A DNA stretch of 64,000 nucleotides from Paenibacillus sp. CAA11 (GTDB taxonomy: Bacteria > Bacillota > Bacilli > Paenibacillales > Paenibacillaceae), in NCBI RefSeq assembly GCF_003060825.1, contig NZ_CP028922.1:2649001-2713000 (forward strand), read 5' to 3'. The translations under genes and the position numbers were made by a program. Below the pieces are notes generated by a model, which saw only the letters and a program-made list of their open reading frames with translations, searched no databases and was not told the origin of the DNA. Below, piece by piece: positions 34,751 through 44,011 of the stretch (its first letter is position 1; each line of letters opens with the position of its first letter).

Positions 34751-37471
34751 TTATTGTTTTTCAATTTCAACGAGCTTGTCTCCGCTGAAATACAATACAA
34801 TATTATCATTTTCCTTAAGGGATTGCACGGTCAATGTAGTGTCGCCTTGGTGAACATATGTCTCAGGTGACAAAGTAAAACGATACTGCGGGTCGTTAAA
34901 CTCGCGCTTAACGAACACTTCCTTGGTTGTAGAGTCATAGCGGCTAAACGGACGGTAAATGGCAGTCAGCACATTCACAACCGTTGAGCCGTCCGCATCT
35001 TTACGAATTTCTACATGGTCCGTTGTTGTCAAACTTGAGACCGTATAGCTCGCCGCAGTGCCTCGGATCACTTTCACAGCACTGGCAGGGAAGGTGGCGG
35101 TAGCACCTGTGTAGGTCTTAAGCGTAATTCCCGACGCATCAGCACTCTGAACTTTACCATAGGTCAGCTTGACGGTTTGTACCGAAAGCGGCGTCTGACC
35201 GCTAAAAGCGACATTAATAATCTGGCCTGCAGCAAGATCCGATACCTTAATTACAGCTCCTGCATCGTTCAGCAGTGCAGCATTATTCACATAGAAGCTG
35301 GTTGTAATTCCATCTGCTTTAGCCGTAACCCGGCTGTAATAGGTATCCACTGATGTGATCTCAAGCTGCTTGAAGGTTTTTAGCGCTATGCTTTGAACGG
35401 CGTCCTGATTTGACGTAAGTGTAACAACCACAGGATCTCCCGCCTTCACATCAGCCAAAGAGCCATTGGTTCTTCCATAAGTTTCAACTGATGGAACTGT
35501 ACCGTTATACGGAATAACCATTGGATTGCCTGTAGATGGCTGTATTGTGATCGTCTTGGCAGTCGTATTGGCACTCACAAAATTCCCTTCATATCTATAA
35601 ATTACCGATAAGGAAAGGACCCGGTCTCCAACGTGAGTGACATTCACTTTGCGATTCTTGGTCAGAAGCGGCTCAATTCCGGACAAGACAGGCTGTGCGC
35701 TATTGTAATCCACTTTTGTTTTGTCGTCAAGCTGGAGTGCAATCAGTTTCTTGTTAGTGTCCACGAGCGTCAATGCTTTAAGCTTTGCGTCATAAGACAC
35801 TACGGTCAACCCTGTCAGCGATTCGGATTGGCGCCCAACTACCTCAATCTTGGTGATGCTGTCCTCCGGATTCAAGGTTAGCTCTACTTTGTCTCCCCCG
35901 TTCACATCGGCAATCAGATCGTTCAGCGATGCTTCTGTGATGCCATTAACCACAATAGCTGGCTTATCTACCATGGCTTTCGTTTCATAAGTGCCATCGG
36001 ATTTCTTATAGGTAAGCAGTTTGCTTCCTTCAATGCTGATCAGCGTTCCTTGAATCGTCCGCTCAACGCTTTGGGTCACCTCCAAGGTGGAAATGGCGCT
36101 GTCCTTAACGGTATAGCTGACAACGACACCGGGCTTCAGCTCACTGAGGCTGATAATTTGGCTTTGGTAGCGCAGAATGGAAGAATTTCCAACAGTGAGT
36201 TTATCTTCGCTTCCGGAAGCATCCTTCACCGTGATCGTCTTGGCTGCTGTGTCCACAGATTGAACAGTGCCTGTTCCGGATTTGTTCACAAGCCCAGACT
36301 TCACTTGAACGATAACCGGTTTCTTAGCGGTGGTGAAGGTTTCCCGCTGCACAATCAATGTGCTGTCATTGCTTATGGACTCAGGAGTAATGGATTTTCC
36401 GTTCTGATCTATGAACGAGGTGTTCGCATCATATTCAAAAGTTTGAACATCATTATTCACCAGAAGAAGGAGTTTTCCGTTTAACACGCGAAGCAGGCTG
36501 CCCTCGGTTGACTCCAGCTGAGGCGTTGTATCCGTAGTCTCCACATAAGCTGCAGAGCCCGCTTTGTCTACCACCATAACCTTGGTATACAGCTTAAGAT
36601 CATCCTTTGAGACTGCGGTTTCGGAATCCTTAGTATAGTATACAGAACGATTATCCAGTGTAAAGGAGCGGTTCTTCCCGTCGGTATATACCGAGAGACT
36701 GTTATCCTTCAAACTTGTAACAACGCCTTCGAATACATTTGTGTACCCAGGCTTGATATACCCCTGTGCGCGACTGAAGAACGCGGCAATTTGAGCGCGC
36801 GATACAGAACCTTGCGGGTCAAAGCGGTTGTTATCCACTCCCTTAGTCAGGTTCAGATCGAGCGCAGTGTTCACATAACCGCGGGCATCAGCAGAAATCT
36901 TGGAGTTATCAGTAAAGGTTGTTCCGCGCCCGGCTGCAGCCTTAGCTTCACTTTCCTTGCCTAACGCCCGGACAAGAATCTTAGCGATCCATTCACGTGT
37001 TGCTTTCTTCTCTCCCCAGGATTCCTTGGCTCCAGTAGCTGCTACTTCCTCATTCTCGTCAATCAGCTTGTTCTGAATGGCTAGAGCAATATAAGGCTTA
37101 AAGTAATTGCCCGATTTGAGCTTAGCGCTTGCCGCACCGCTGTTTAGGCTTCCTTCCGCATTCATAAAACGAATCGCGATCGTAACCGCTTCTTGCTGGG
37201 TTACGTAATCATTAGGGCGAAACTTGCCGTTATCCCCCAGGATGATGCCTTGGGCAGCAAGCTTGAAAATATGCTTCTCAGCCCAGTATCCGCTCTTCAC
37301 ATCGCTAAAAATTGAACTAGTGGTAGCTGATTGCGTGACCGCAGATTGGGTGGTTTTTGTTGTTGTCTCTGCAGCAAAGGCGGCAGAGCCGCCTGTAATA
37401 AACATCAGAGTAACGAGCATGGTAGCTATCGTTTTTTTGGTGTTTTGTTTTACGCTGTGTCTTTGTGTCAA
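34751..37471 (-). CDS. S-layer homology domain surface protein
   Basis: The protein has 906 residues, starting at a TTG with GGGAGA upstream. A signal peptide (about 1-33) leads to three SLH repeats (about 54-245; SDVKSGYWAEKHIF, FKPYIALAIQNKL, ADARGYVNTALDLNL), which bind pyruvylated wall polymer. The rest is a chain of short beta units of about 70 residues with a recurring pattern of KTITVK-type strands and G-D-V turns (GTVQSVDTAAKTITVKDASG, NFVSANTTAKTITIQPSTG). It has no known enzyme motif, so a structural or adhesive role is likely. The gene follows a GerMN lipoprotein gene with a 67-base gap and no terminator between. Confidence 0.88.
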   Translation of the reverse strand: MTQRHSVKQNTKKTIATMLVTLMFITGGSAAFAAETTTKTTQSAVTQSATTSSIFSDVKSGYWAEKHIFKLAAQGIILGDNGKFRPNDYVTQQEAVTIAIRFMNAEGSLNSGAASAKLKSGNYFKPYIALAIQNKLIDENEEVAATGAKESWGEKKATREWIAKILVRALGKESEAKAAAGRGTTFTDNSKISADARGYVNTALDLNLTKGVDNNRFDPQGSVSRAQIAAFFSRAQGYIKPGYTNVFEGVVTSLKDNSLSVYTDGKNRSFTLDNRSVYYTKDSETAVSKDDLKLYTKVMVVDKAGSAAYVETTDTTPQLESTEGSLLRVLNGKLLLLVNNDVQTFEYDANTSFIDQNGKSITPESISNDSTLIVQRETFTTAKKPVIVQVKSGLVNKSGTGTVQSVDTAAKTITVKDASGSEDKLTVGNSSILRYQSQIISLSELKPGVVVSYTVKDSAISTLEVTQSVERTIQGTLISIEGSKLLTYKKSDGTYETKAMVDKPAIVVNGITEASLNDLIADVNGGDKVELTLNPEDSITKIEVVGRQSESLTGLTVVSYDAKLKALTLVDTNKKLIALQLDDKTKVDYNSAQPVLSGIEPLLTKNRKVNVTHVGDRVLSLSVIYRYEGNFVSANTTAKTITIQPSTGNPMVIPYNGTVPSVETYGRTNGSLADVKAGDPVVVTLTSNQDAVQSIALKTFKQLEITSVDTYYSRVTAKADGITTSFYVNNAALLNDAGAVIKVSDLAAGQIINVAFSGQTPLSVQTVKLTYGKVQSADASGITLKTYTGATATFPASAVKVIRGTAASYTVSSLTTTDHVEIRKDADGSTVVNVLTAIYRPFSRYDSTTKEVFVKREFNDPQYRFTLSPETYVHQGDTTLTVQSLKENDNIVLYFSGDKLVEIEKQ

Positions 37472-37538
37472 GTCCCATTCTCCCTTTCAAAAAAAGTTCT
37501 GCACTTAACCAAGTTCGACAACCGAGGACCAAATCCTG

Positions 37539-38198
37539 CTAATTTCGCGTAATTGGATGATCCAAATCTGCTTGTCCCATCAAGCTATCCAGCTTTTGGC
37601 CATCTACAAGCAGCTCGATGCTTTTCACTTCGTCGAATTGGAACAGCGTTTTTTTGAGGGAATCCAGTATAAACAGCTCGCCATCTGTCCCCTGTCTTGC
37701 CTCATCAGGCAGCGTAATATCAATCGTAACTTCCCCGTTCTTAAACTTTACACTTTTGATGTCGATTTTAGCCCATAATGCAATCAGCTTTGGATCTTCA
37801 GTCTTCTGCAAAGCCTGCAGTACCGCTTCGTACTTGCCGGCTTCATCCTTGAAAGAGATCGTCCGCTCAGCCTCTTTAAGCTCGAGAAGCTGGTCGTCTG
37901 CATAGTAAACCTTGATGTGCTCTGTTTTTTGAGCCGTACTTTCCTTTTTATCCGTATTGCTCGCAGACGCTTTACCGTCGCCTGTATTAGTACCAGGTGC
38001 TGCAGAAACTGTATTGTCATCCTTAGACATCGGCTTCTGGGAAGCCCCTTGATTTGTCAGGTCCTGGCTAACTTGGCTTCCTTGGACCGTGTCGTTCTCC
38101 GTGGGTGCAGAGGCCTCCGGCTTCTTGCCGCAGCCTGCGAGCATGGTTAGTGAGATTATCATAACGATTGCAGTTGTCCATGTCTTGTTCATCTTCAT
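37539..38198 (-). CDS. GerMN domain lipoprotein
   Basis: The protein has 219 residues. A lipoprotein signal ends in LAGC (Cys23), so it is anchored on the outer face of the membrane. A low-complexity Ser/Thr/Asn/Lys linker (about 25-90) leads to a GerMN domain (about 95-205; IKVYYADDQLLELKEAERTI and later FQFDEVKSIELLVDGQ). GerMN domains occur in the sporulation protein GerM and in wall-associated lipoproteins. It lies 46 bases downstream of an amidase gene with no terminator between, so cell-wall remodelling is the likely context. Confidence 0.85.
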   Translation of the reverse strand: MKMNKTWTTAIVMIISLTMLAGCGKKPEASAPTENDTVQGSQVSQDLTNQGASQKPMSKDDNTVSAAPGTNTGDGKASASNTDKKESTAQKTEHIKVYYADDQLLELKEAERTISFKDEAGKYEAVLQALQKTEDPKLIALWAKIDIKSVKFKNGEVTIDITLPDEARQGTDGELFILDSLKKTLFQFDEVKSIELLVDGQKLDSLMGQADLDHPITRN

Positions 38199-38244
38199 GC
38201 TGTCCCCCCTCTTTTTTGATCACAAAATGACTGACCTTATTTAC

Positions 38245-39648
38245 TTAATACCCAAAATATTCTTTAATGCCTGCAACAATCCCTTCAGCCACTCGCTGCT
38301 GGAACGAATCCGTGAACATCTGCGCCTCATCACCCTTATTGCTCAGGAATCCCCCTTCAAGCAGCACTGCGGGCATTTTGGTCTCCCTCGTGACATGCAG
38401 GCTCGCTGTTCGAACCTTACGATCCGGTAGGCCTGTGGCCTTAACCAAATATTTGTGCATAATTTTTGCAAGCGCAGCACTGTCGCCGCGTGTATAATAT
38501 GTCTCCACCCCGGTCGCTGCAGAGCTGCCGCTGTTCCCATGTACAGAAACGAACAGATCTGCGTTCAGATCGTTAGCGATCTTTACGCGTTCAGATAAAG
38601 AAGGATAAGTATCACTATTGCGGGTTAGCACATAATTAATATTTGGTTCTTTCTTCAAAAGCTTCTCTACCTTCAGCACGACTGCTAAATTGAAGTCCTT
38701 CTCCTTCTTCTTGGTTACACTAATCGCTCCCGGGTCACTGCCGCCGTGGCCGGCATCAATGACAACCAGCTTCTTTCCACTGCCGGAATTGCCAGGTGAA
38801 TCCGCTTTATTCAGATCCAAAATAATCAAACCATCATTCAAATTAATCAAGTCATAAGACTTGGCTTTATTCAGATCAAGCACAATTCGAATCGTAGATG
38901 GAGAGCTGTTATAAAGAGAGTAACGCACCTTGGAAGCCACCGGATAGCCCGAAATGTCAAGCTCCCCCGTCTGCTGAGCGCTCAAAGGGTAGCCTGCAGG
39001 GAACGAATCTGCAAATTTCGTATTAGGCAGATCCATGACAATGCGGTTCGGTGAAGTTAAGGTTGACATCTTCGGTGTCACACTTCCCTCCACAGATACA
39101 ACCAGACGATTCTCAGTGAAGGTAATCCCTGACACAGCGGCCAGGTTATCTTGGCTTTCATTGCTTCCTGAAGAATTGCCGGAATTGCTGCCTGGCAGTG
39201 TCGTGTTTCCTCCCCCGTTAATCGGGGTAATTAGATATACGGTTTTGGTTTTTTGATCCCAATTAACCTTAAGGCCCGTCTCCTCACCAACAAAACGAAG
39301 CGGCACAAAGGACGTACCGTTTTTAATCATTGGAGCTGCACTTAGAGTCTTCTTCACCCCATCAACGGTAGCTGTTTTACTGCCGACAACCAGCTTAATT
39401 GTTTTTCCAGACTGCTGTATAGTGACCGTGCTCGTCTTGTTATTCCATCCAACGTTGTAACCAAGCTCCTCCATGACGACACGAATAGGAATCAACACAG
39501 TGTTTTGAACCACTTGAACCTGTTTTTCCTTTTTCAGGTTAAGTTGTTTGCCATCCAGGTTGATGTGAGTCCCGCTCGCTGCATGTCCAATCCCCGGAAA
39601 TGCCAGTACACAAAGAAACAATACTACCAAAAAACCAAATTTCTTCAT
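38245..39648 (-). CDS. N-acetylmuramoyl-L-alanine amidase with AMIN domain
   Basis: The protein has 467 residues. A signal peptide (1-23) is followed by a copper-amine-oxidase-like N-terminal domain (about 28-145; VLIPIRVVMEELGYNV, TSFVPLRFVGEETGL), an AMIN domain (about 170-270) and a C-terminal Amidase_3 domain. The amidase keeps the zinc ligands: DAGHGGSDPG, an acidic EKDFN and SVHGN, plus the final LLEGGFLSN Glu. It cleaves the bond between muramic acid and the peptide stem of peptidoglycan. It is secreted. It is a paralogue of the amidase at 39927 and leads the GerMN-SLH unit. Confidence 0.93.
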   Translation of the reverse strand: MKKFGFLVVLFLCVLAFPGIGHAASGTHINLDGKQLNLKKEKQVQVVQNTVLIPIRVVMEELGYNVGWNNKTSTVTIQQSGKTIKLVVGSKTATVDGVKKTLSAAPMIKNGTSFVPLRFVGEETGLKVNWDQKTKTVYLITPINGGGNTTLPGSNSGNSSGSNESQDNLAAVSGITFTENRLVVSVEGSVTPKMSTLTSPNRIVMDLPNTKFADSFPAGYPLSAQQTGELDISGYPVASKVRYSLYNSSPSTIRIVLDLNKAKSYDLINLNDGLIILDLNKADSPGNSGSGKKLVVIDAGHGGSDPGAISVTKKKEKDFNLAVVLKVEKLLKKEPNINYVLTRNSDTYPSLSERVKIANDLNADLFVSVHGNSGSSAATGVETYYTRGDSAALAKIMHKYLVKATGLPDRKVRTASLHVTRETKMPAVLLEGGFLSNKGDEAQMFTDSFQQRVAEGIVAGIKEYFGY

Positions 39649-39835
39649 TCTTCACCCTTCCATTCTTTAGATTTGTCAGAAGGATGCCTTAGGGTTATTT
39701 CACTTGATCAAAGAGCAGCTTCTGACGGTTTATTAGACGCCTCTCTCGCTCAAAAGTTGCGAAATTTTAACCATTTCCCTATGAATTTGTCTTTTTATTT
39801 CCAGTTTCCACCTAAAAGCTGCTAGATTTGCACAG

Positions 39836-39877
39836 AAAAAAAGCCAAGCTTAGGAACTGCTGCTCCTAACTTGACTT
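39836..39877 (-). terminator. Terminator of the upstream amidase gene
   Basis: CAAGTTAGGA pairs imperfectly with TCCTAAGCTTG around a GCAGCAG-type loop. Seven T follow on the minus strand, 50 bases past the stop at 39927. Confidence 0.75.
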
Positions 39878-39926
39878 TATTCATACTAAACGCAGCGCAT
39901 GCCGCTTTGTTCATTAACTCGGACTA

Positions 39927-41417
39927 TCATTGGCCAAAGAACTCTTTTAGTCCTGCAACAATTCCTTCAGCCAAACTCTGCTGAAATTCCTCTGTATACA
40001 TAGCCTTTTCATCGGTTGGGTTACTTAGGAAGCCACATTCAAGCAGAACAGCAGGCATTTTGGTATTCTTCGTTACATATAAGTTCCCTGGCTTAAGACC
40101 GCGGTCTTTAAGTCCTGTTGCCTCAAGCATATATTTTTGCATAATCCTCGCCAAGTTCTGGCTGTTCTTATTCGTGTAATGGGTTTCGACTCCATTTGGA
40201 ATAGGATTAGCATCCACCTTGTTGCCATGAATCGATACGAACACATCCGCGTTCAAGTCATTCGCAAGCTTAACCCGCTTTTGCAAAGTGGGGTAAGTAT
40301 CATCGTCCCGAGTCATTACTACGTCTAGCCAGGACTCCTGTTCAAGGAGCTTCTGTACCTTAAGAGCCACAGCTAATGTAAACTCCTTCTCATTCCGGTT
40401 AGTAATGCTGCCAGCACCCGGGTCGCTCCCTCCATGACCGGCGTCAATAACAACTAGCCTCTGACCTTCCTTTCCTTCTCCCTGAGAAGGTTCTGCCTCG
40501 GAAGTGTTCAGATCAATAATGATCAACCCGTCTTTGTTATCAACTACGCTGTAATTCACAGCCTTGGTTAAATCAAGCACAACTCGTATAGTCGAAGGAT
40601 TCGAGCTGAACAGGGAATATCTTACGTCCTTTACATCCGGGTATTCCTCGATACCAATCTGCCCTGTAAGGCTGCTATCGAGAGGAAGACCGCTATCAAA
40701 GTTCGCAGCAAAGGACGTATTAGCTAAATCAACGACAATTCGGTCCGGACCGGTCATCTTGAACACTTTTGGAGTAACAGAGCCTTCAACCGCAAGAATC
40801 AATCGATTTTCGCTAAAGCTCAAATTCTTCAGAGATGCCGATGTAGACGTGGATGGTTGATTGGTTGCTGGAGTGATCTCAGAGCCGCCTCCTGGGGCCG
40901 GAACTGTGCTTCCCTGCGAACTTCCCGCACTTCCCTTACCGGGCACACTGACATCTCCATTCCCTGATAAAGCTGCAGCAGACTTCACATACACCGTCTT
41001 GGCATCACTGTCCCATTTTACATCAGCACCCGTCTGCTCTCCAATAAAGCGCAGCGGTACAAACGTTGTCTTCGTGCTTGAGGAGCCGCTGAGCATGGGC
41101 GCTGCAAGCATCTTAACTTCCTTGCCGTTGACCTGGGCAGTCTTGCTGCCTACGATCAGCTTAAGTGTCGTTCCACCCTGCTCGATGGTCACGGTTTGCG
41201 TTTTGTTGGCCCAAGTAACTTTGTAACCGAGCTCCTCGGTAATCAAGCGAAGAGGAACCATGACCGTATTGCTGATCGTCTTCACTTGTTCATCCTTCGA
41301 GAGACTCAAAGCTCTGCCGTCCAGATTAATATGTGTCTCCTTCCCTGCCGCTTGGGTCAAACCCGGAAGCAGCAGTAAGAACAGCAGTAAGAACGCAACA
41401 AATCCATACTTCTTCAT
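39927..41417 (-). CDS. N-acetylmuramoyl-L-alanine amidase with AMIN domain, paralogue
   Basis: The protein has 496 residues with the same layout as the amidase at 38245: signal peptide (1-23), copper-amine-oxidase-like domain (about 28-150), Ser/Gly/Pro-rich linker, AMIN domain (about 195-295; LSFSENRLILAVEGSVTPKVF) and Amidase_3 (DAGHGGSDPGAG, SIHGNKVDANP, LLECGFLSN). It is secreted and presumably cuts peptidoglycan stems. The linker is longer than in its neighbour. It has its own terminator, so the pair arose by tandem duplication but is expressed separately. Confidence 0.93.
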   Translation of the reverse strand: MKKYGFVAFLLLFLLLLPGLTQAAGKETHINLDGRALSLSKDEQVKTISNTVMVPLRLITEELGYKVTWANKTQTVTIEQGGTTLKLIVGSKTAQVNGKEVKMLAAPMLSGSSSTKTTFVPLRFIGEQTGADVKWDSDAKTVYVKSAAALSGNGDVSVPGKGSAGSSQGSTVPAPGGGSEITPATNQPSTSTSASLKNLSFSENRLILAVEGSVTPKVFKMTGPDRIVVDLANTSFAANFDSGLPLDSSLTGQIGIEEYPDVKDVRYSLFSSNPSTIRVVLDLTKAVNYSVVDNKDGLIIIDLNTSEAEPSQGEGKEGQRLVVIDAGHGGSDPGAGSITNRNEKEFTLAVALKVQKLLEQESWLDVVMTRDDDTYPTLQKRVKLANDLNADVFVSIHGNKVDANPIPNGVETHYTNKNSQNLARIMQKYMLEATGLKDRGLKPGNLYVTKNTKMPAVLLECGFLSNPTDEKAMYTEEFQQSLAEGIVAGLKEFFGQ

Positions 41418-41628
41418 CTGTAATCCCTACCATCCCGATTTTTTTGCCCTTTAAAGGACTGTGCTGGGAATGATTCCATTCCCTGTAAACTGTAATCTAC
41501 TAATATAAAGGACGACACGACATGGCAAAAGTTGCACCTGTCTAACATTTTAACAGGTAATTTTTCCCCATGATAGACTTAATTTTTCTTTTTTGGACAA
41601 TCCCTTAGATGAACGCAGATATACAAAG

Positions 41629-41661
41629 ACCCCCATTCCCACATAGGTGGAATTGGAGGCC
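41629..41661 (-). terminator. Hairpin after leuD
   Basis: CCTCCAATTCCAC pairs imperfectly with GTGGGAATGGGGG around CTAT, 25 bases past the leuD stop. The tail is weakly T-rich. Confidence 0.6.
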
Positions 41662-41685
41662 CGTTTAACTAATCTAATTGTTCTG

Positions 41686-42288
41686 CTAGGCAAACAGCCG
41701 GTCTGCGTTCTTTTGTTCGTAGGCAGTGATCCGATCCTCATGCTGCAGGGTTAATCCGATATCATCCAGCCCTTGGAGCAGAAATTGACGGCGATGCTCA
41801 TCCAAGTCGAATTCCAGCTTCAGCCCGTAGGGATCCGAAATCACCTTGTTCTCCAAATCTACTGTCAGCTCATACCCCTCATGGGCAGCAGTACGCTGGA
41901 ACAGCTCCTCGACTTGTTCTTCCTCCAGCTTAATCGGCAGAATTCCATTCTTGAAGCAGTTATTGTAGAAGATATCTGCAAAAGAAGGCGCGATTACACA
42001 GCGGAACCCATAGTCCATAATAGCCCATGGCGCATGCTCTCTGGATGAACCACAGCCGAAGTTAACCCTGGATATCATCACGGATGCACCTTGATAGCGT
42101 GGCTTGTTAAGCTCAAAATTTGGATTCACACTGCCATCCTCGTGAAATCGCCATTCGTAGAACAAAAATTGTCCAAACCCAGTCCGTTCAATCCGCTTAA
42201 GGAATTGCTTAGGGATTATAGCGTCCGTATCCACATTCACGCGGTCAACGGGACCGACGATGCCTGTTAATTTAGTGAAAGCTTCCAT
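41686..42288 (-). CDS. leuD: 3-isopropylmalate dehydratase small subunit
   Basis: The protein has 200 residues. Of two ATGs close together, the second lies eight bases after AAGGAG and fits better. Together with LeuC it isomerises 2-isopropylmalate to 3-isopropylmalate in leucine synthesis. Typical segments are [61 protein letters not shown]. It is a swivel domain without its own iron-sulfur cluster. It follows leuC closely. No leuA or leuB is in the window. Confidence 0.95.
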   Translation of the reverse strand: MEAFTKLTGIVGPVDRVNVDTDAIIPKQFLKRIERTGFGQFLFYEWRFHEDGSVNPNFELNKPRYQGASVMISRVNFGCGSSREHAPWAIMDYGFRCVIAPSFADIFYNNCFKNGILPIKLEEEQVEELFQRTAAHEGYELTVDLENKVISDPYGLKLEFDLDEHRRQFLLQGLDDIGLTLQHEDRITAYEQKNADRLFA

Positions 42289-42336
42289 CTTCATCTCTCC
42301 TTATTATCCGCTCAAGCTTCTTGCTTCTTTTTATCT

Positions 42337-43761
42337 TTAGCTCACAACTTCTGTCTTAAATGTCCAGTCGCGTACATCAACAAAGCGCCCCTCGATCGCT
42401 GCCGCTGCAGCCATGGCTGGTGAAACCAGATGGGTTCTGCCGCCGCGGCCCTGACGCCCCTCAAAGTTACGGTTCGAAGTCGATGCACAGCGCTGGCCCG
42501 GCTGGAGTACATCGGGATTCATCGCCAAACACATGCTGCAGCCTGCTTCGCGCCATTCGAATCCGGCTTCTGTGAATATTTTATCAAGCCCTTCCTTCTC
42601 GGCCTGAATTTTTACCCGGCCGGAGCCTGGCACAACGATTGCAGTAACCTTATCGGACACTTTATAGCCTTTGGCTACTTGAGCCGCTGCGCGCAAATCC
42701 TCAATACGCCCGTTCGTACAGGAGCCGATGAAGACATAATCGATCTCAATCTTAGACATAGGTGTTCCAGGAACCAGTCCCATATATTCAATCGCCTTTT
42801 CTGCCGCCTTACGTTCATTCTCACTTTCAAAATCGGCTGGATTAGGCACTGTAGAATTAATATTTGTCCCCATACCCGGGCTTGTTCCCCAGGTTACCTG
42901 TGGGATCAGCGTGTCCACGTCAAATTCCACGACGCGATCAAAGATCGCACCTTCATCAGTCGTAAGCTGCTTCCAGCGGGCAACCGCTTCATCAAAGGCA
43001 GCCCCTTGCGGAGTATACTGGCGTCCGCGCAGGTATTCAAAGGTGATCTCATCCGGGGCAATTAAGCCGGCACGCGCCCCGCCCTCAATGGACATATTGC
43101 AGACAGTCATTCGCTCTTCCATAGATAACTCACGAATGGCTTCACCCGTATATTCGATGACATAGCCTGTGGCGAAATCAGTTCCGTACTTGGCAATAAC
43201 ACCGAGAATCATATCCTTTGCGGTCACCCCTGGCTTCCGCTTCCCTGTGAAGCGGACCTCAAGCGTCTTCGCTTTAGCCTGCTGCAAGCATTGGGTAGCC
43301 AGCACATGCTCCACCTCGCTCGTCCCGATTCCGAAAGCAAGCGCGCCGAATGCGCCGTGGGTTGAAGTATGGCTGTCTCCGCATACAATCGTCTTGCCCG
43401 GATGGGTAAGACCAAGCTCAGGGCCCATCACGTGAACTACCCCTTGATCAACTGTATCCAGGTCAAACAAAGTAACGCCAAAATCCCGACAGTTCTGCGA
43501 AAGGGTATCAATTTGCTGCTTAGAAATTGGGTCAGTAATATTGTAACGGTCCTTTGTCGGCACGTTGTGGTCCATAGTTGCAAACGTGAGCTCAGGTCTG
43601 CGTACCTTTCGGCCGCTAAGTCGTAGTCCTTCAAAAGCCTGCGGAGAGGTCACCTCATGCACCAAGTGCAGGTCGATATATAAGACGCTCGGCTTTCCGC
43701 TTTCCTCGAAGATTACATGGTTATCCCAAATTTTCTCATACATCGTTTTCTTTTGACTCAT
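42337..43761 (-). CDS. leuC: 3-isopropylmalate dehydratase large subunit
   Basis: The protein has 474 residues from [12 protein letters not shown], with GAGGTGAAC upstream. Eleven more in-frame codons lack a site. This aconitase-family subunit carries the 4Fe-4S cluster; its cysteine ligands lie in GSCTNGR and [12 protein letters not shown]. Substrate-binding [15 protein letters not shown] and [13 protein letters not shown] are intact. It forms one unit with leuD. In many Firmicutes leuCD lies inside an ilv-leu operon, but here it stands apart, with a LysR-type palindrome upstream as a likely control site. Confidence 0.95.
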   Translation of the reverse strand: MSQKKTMYEKIWDNHVIFEESGKPSVLYIDLHLVHEVTSPQAFEGLRLSGRKVRRPELTFATMDHNVPTKDRYNITDPISKQQIDTLSQNCRDFGVTLFDLDTVDQGVVHVMGPELGLTHPGKTIVCGDSHTSTHGAFGALAFGIGTSEVEHVLATQCLQQAKAKTLEVRFTGKRKPGVTAKDMILGVIAKYGTDFATGYVIEYTGEAIRELSMEERMTVCNMSIEGGARAGLIAPDEITFEYLRGRQYTPQGAAFDEAVARWKQLTTDEGAIFDRVVEFDVDTLIPQVTWGTSPGMGTNINSTVPNPADFESENERKAAEKAIEYMGLVPGTPMSKIEIDYVFIGSCTNGRIEDLRAAAQVAKGYKVSDKVTAIVVPGSGRVKIQAEKEGLDKIFTEAGFEWREAGCSMCLAMNPDVLQPGQRCASTSNRNFEGRQGRGGRTHLVSPAMAAAAAIEGRFVDVRDWTFKTEVVS

Positions 43762-43897
43762 TCTTCGTTCACCTCTGCTAACAATATCGTTCATGGGACA
43801 AAGCAGCTCTCCGGCAATATTAGCCGCTGCTTTGAAGCTGTTATCAGCATACCATTGAAGCGGTTCATTGATCCAAGATATAAAATCTATAACATTA

Positions 43898-43912
43898 ATA
43901 GGTTTATCCTAT
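43898..43912 (-). promoter_or_regulatory. LysR-type operator candidate upstream of leuC
   Basis: ATAGGTTTATCCTAT has perfect 5-base arms and a T-N11-A core, 137 bases before the leuC ATG. It agrees at 13 of 15 positions with the palindrome in front of the LysR gene at 49281. A TTGCAA/TATTAA pair flanks it on the minus strand. Confidence 0.5.
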
Positions 43913-43920
43913 ATAATTGC

Positions 43921-43965
43921 AAAAAGCCGGGGATTAGGCATTACAGCCACTTCCCTCGGCTTTGT
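43921..43965 (-). terminator. Terminator of the GH85 gene
   Basis: AAAGCCGAGGGA and TCCCCGGCTTT pair across an 18-base loop that contains a smaller stem. Five T follow on the minus strand, 46 bases past the stop at 44012. Confidence 0.85.
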
Positions 43966-44011
43966 ATGTTATCAGTGATGACAAGGTCTTTGATAGACCG
44001 TTACACTAAAT

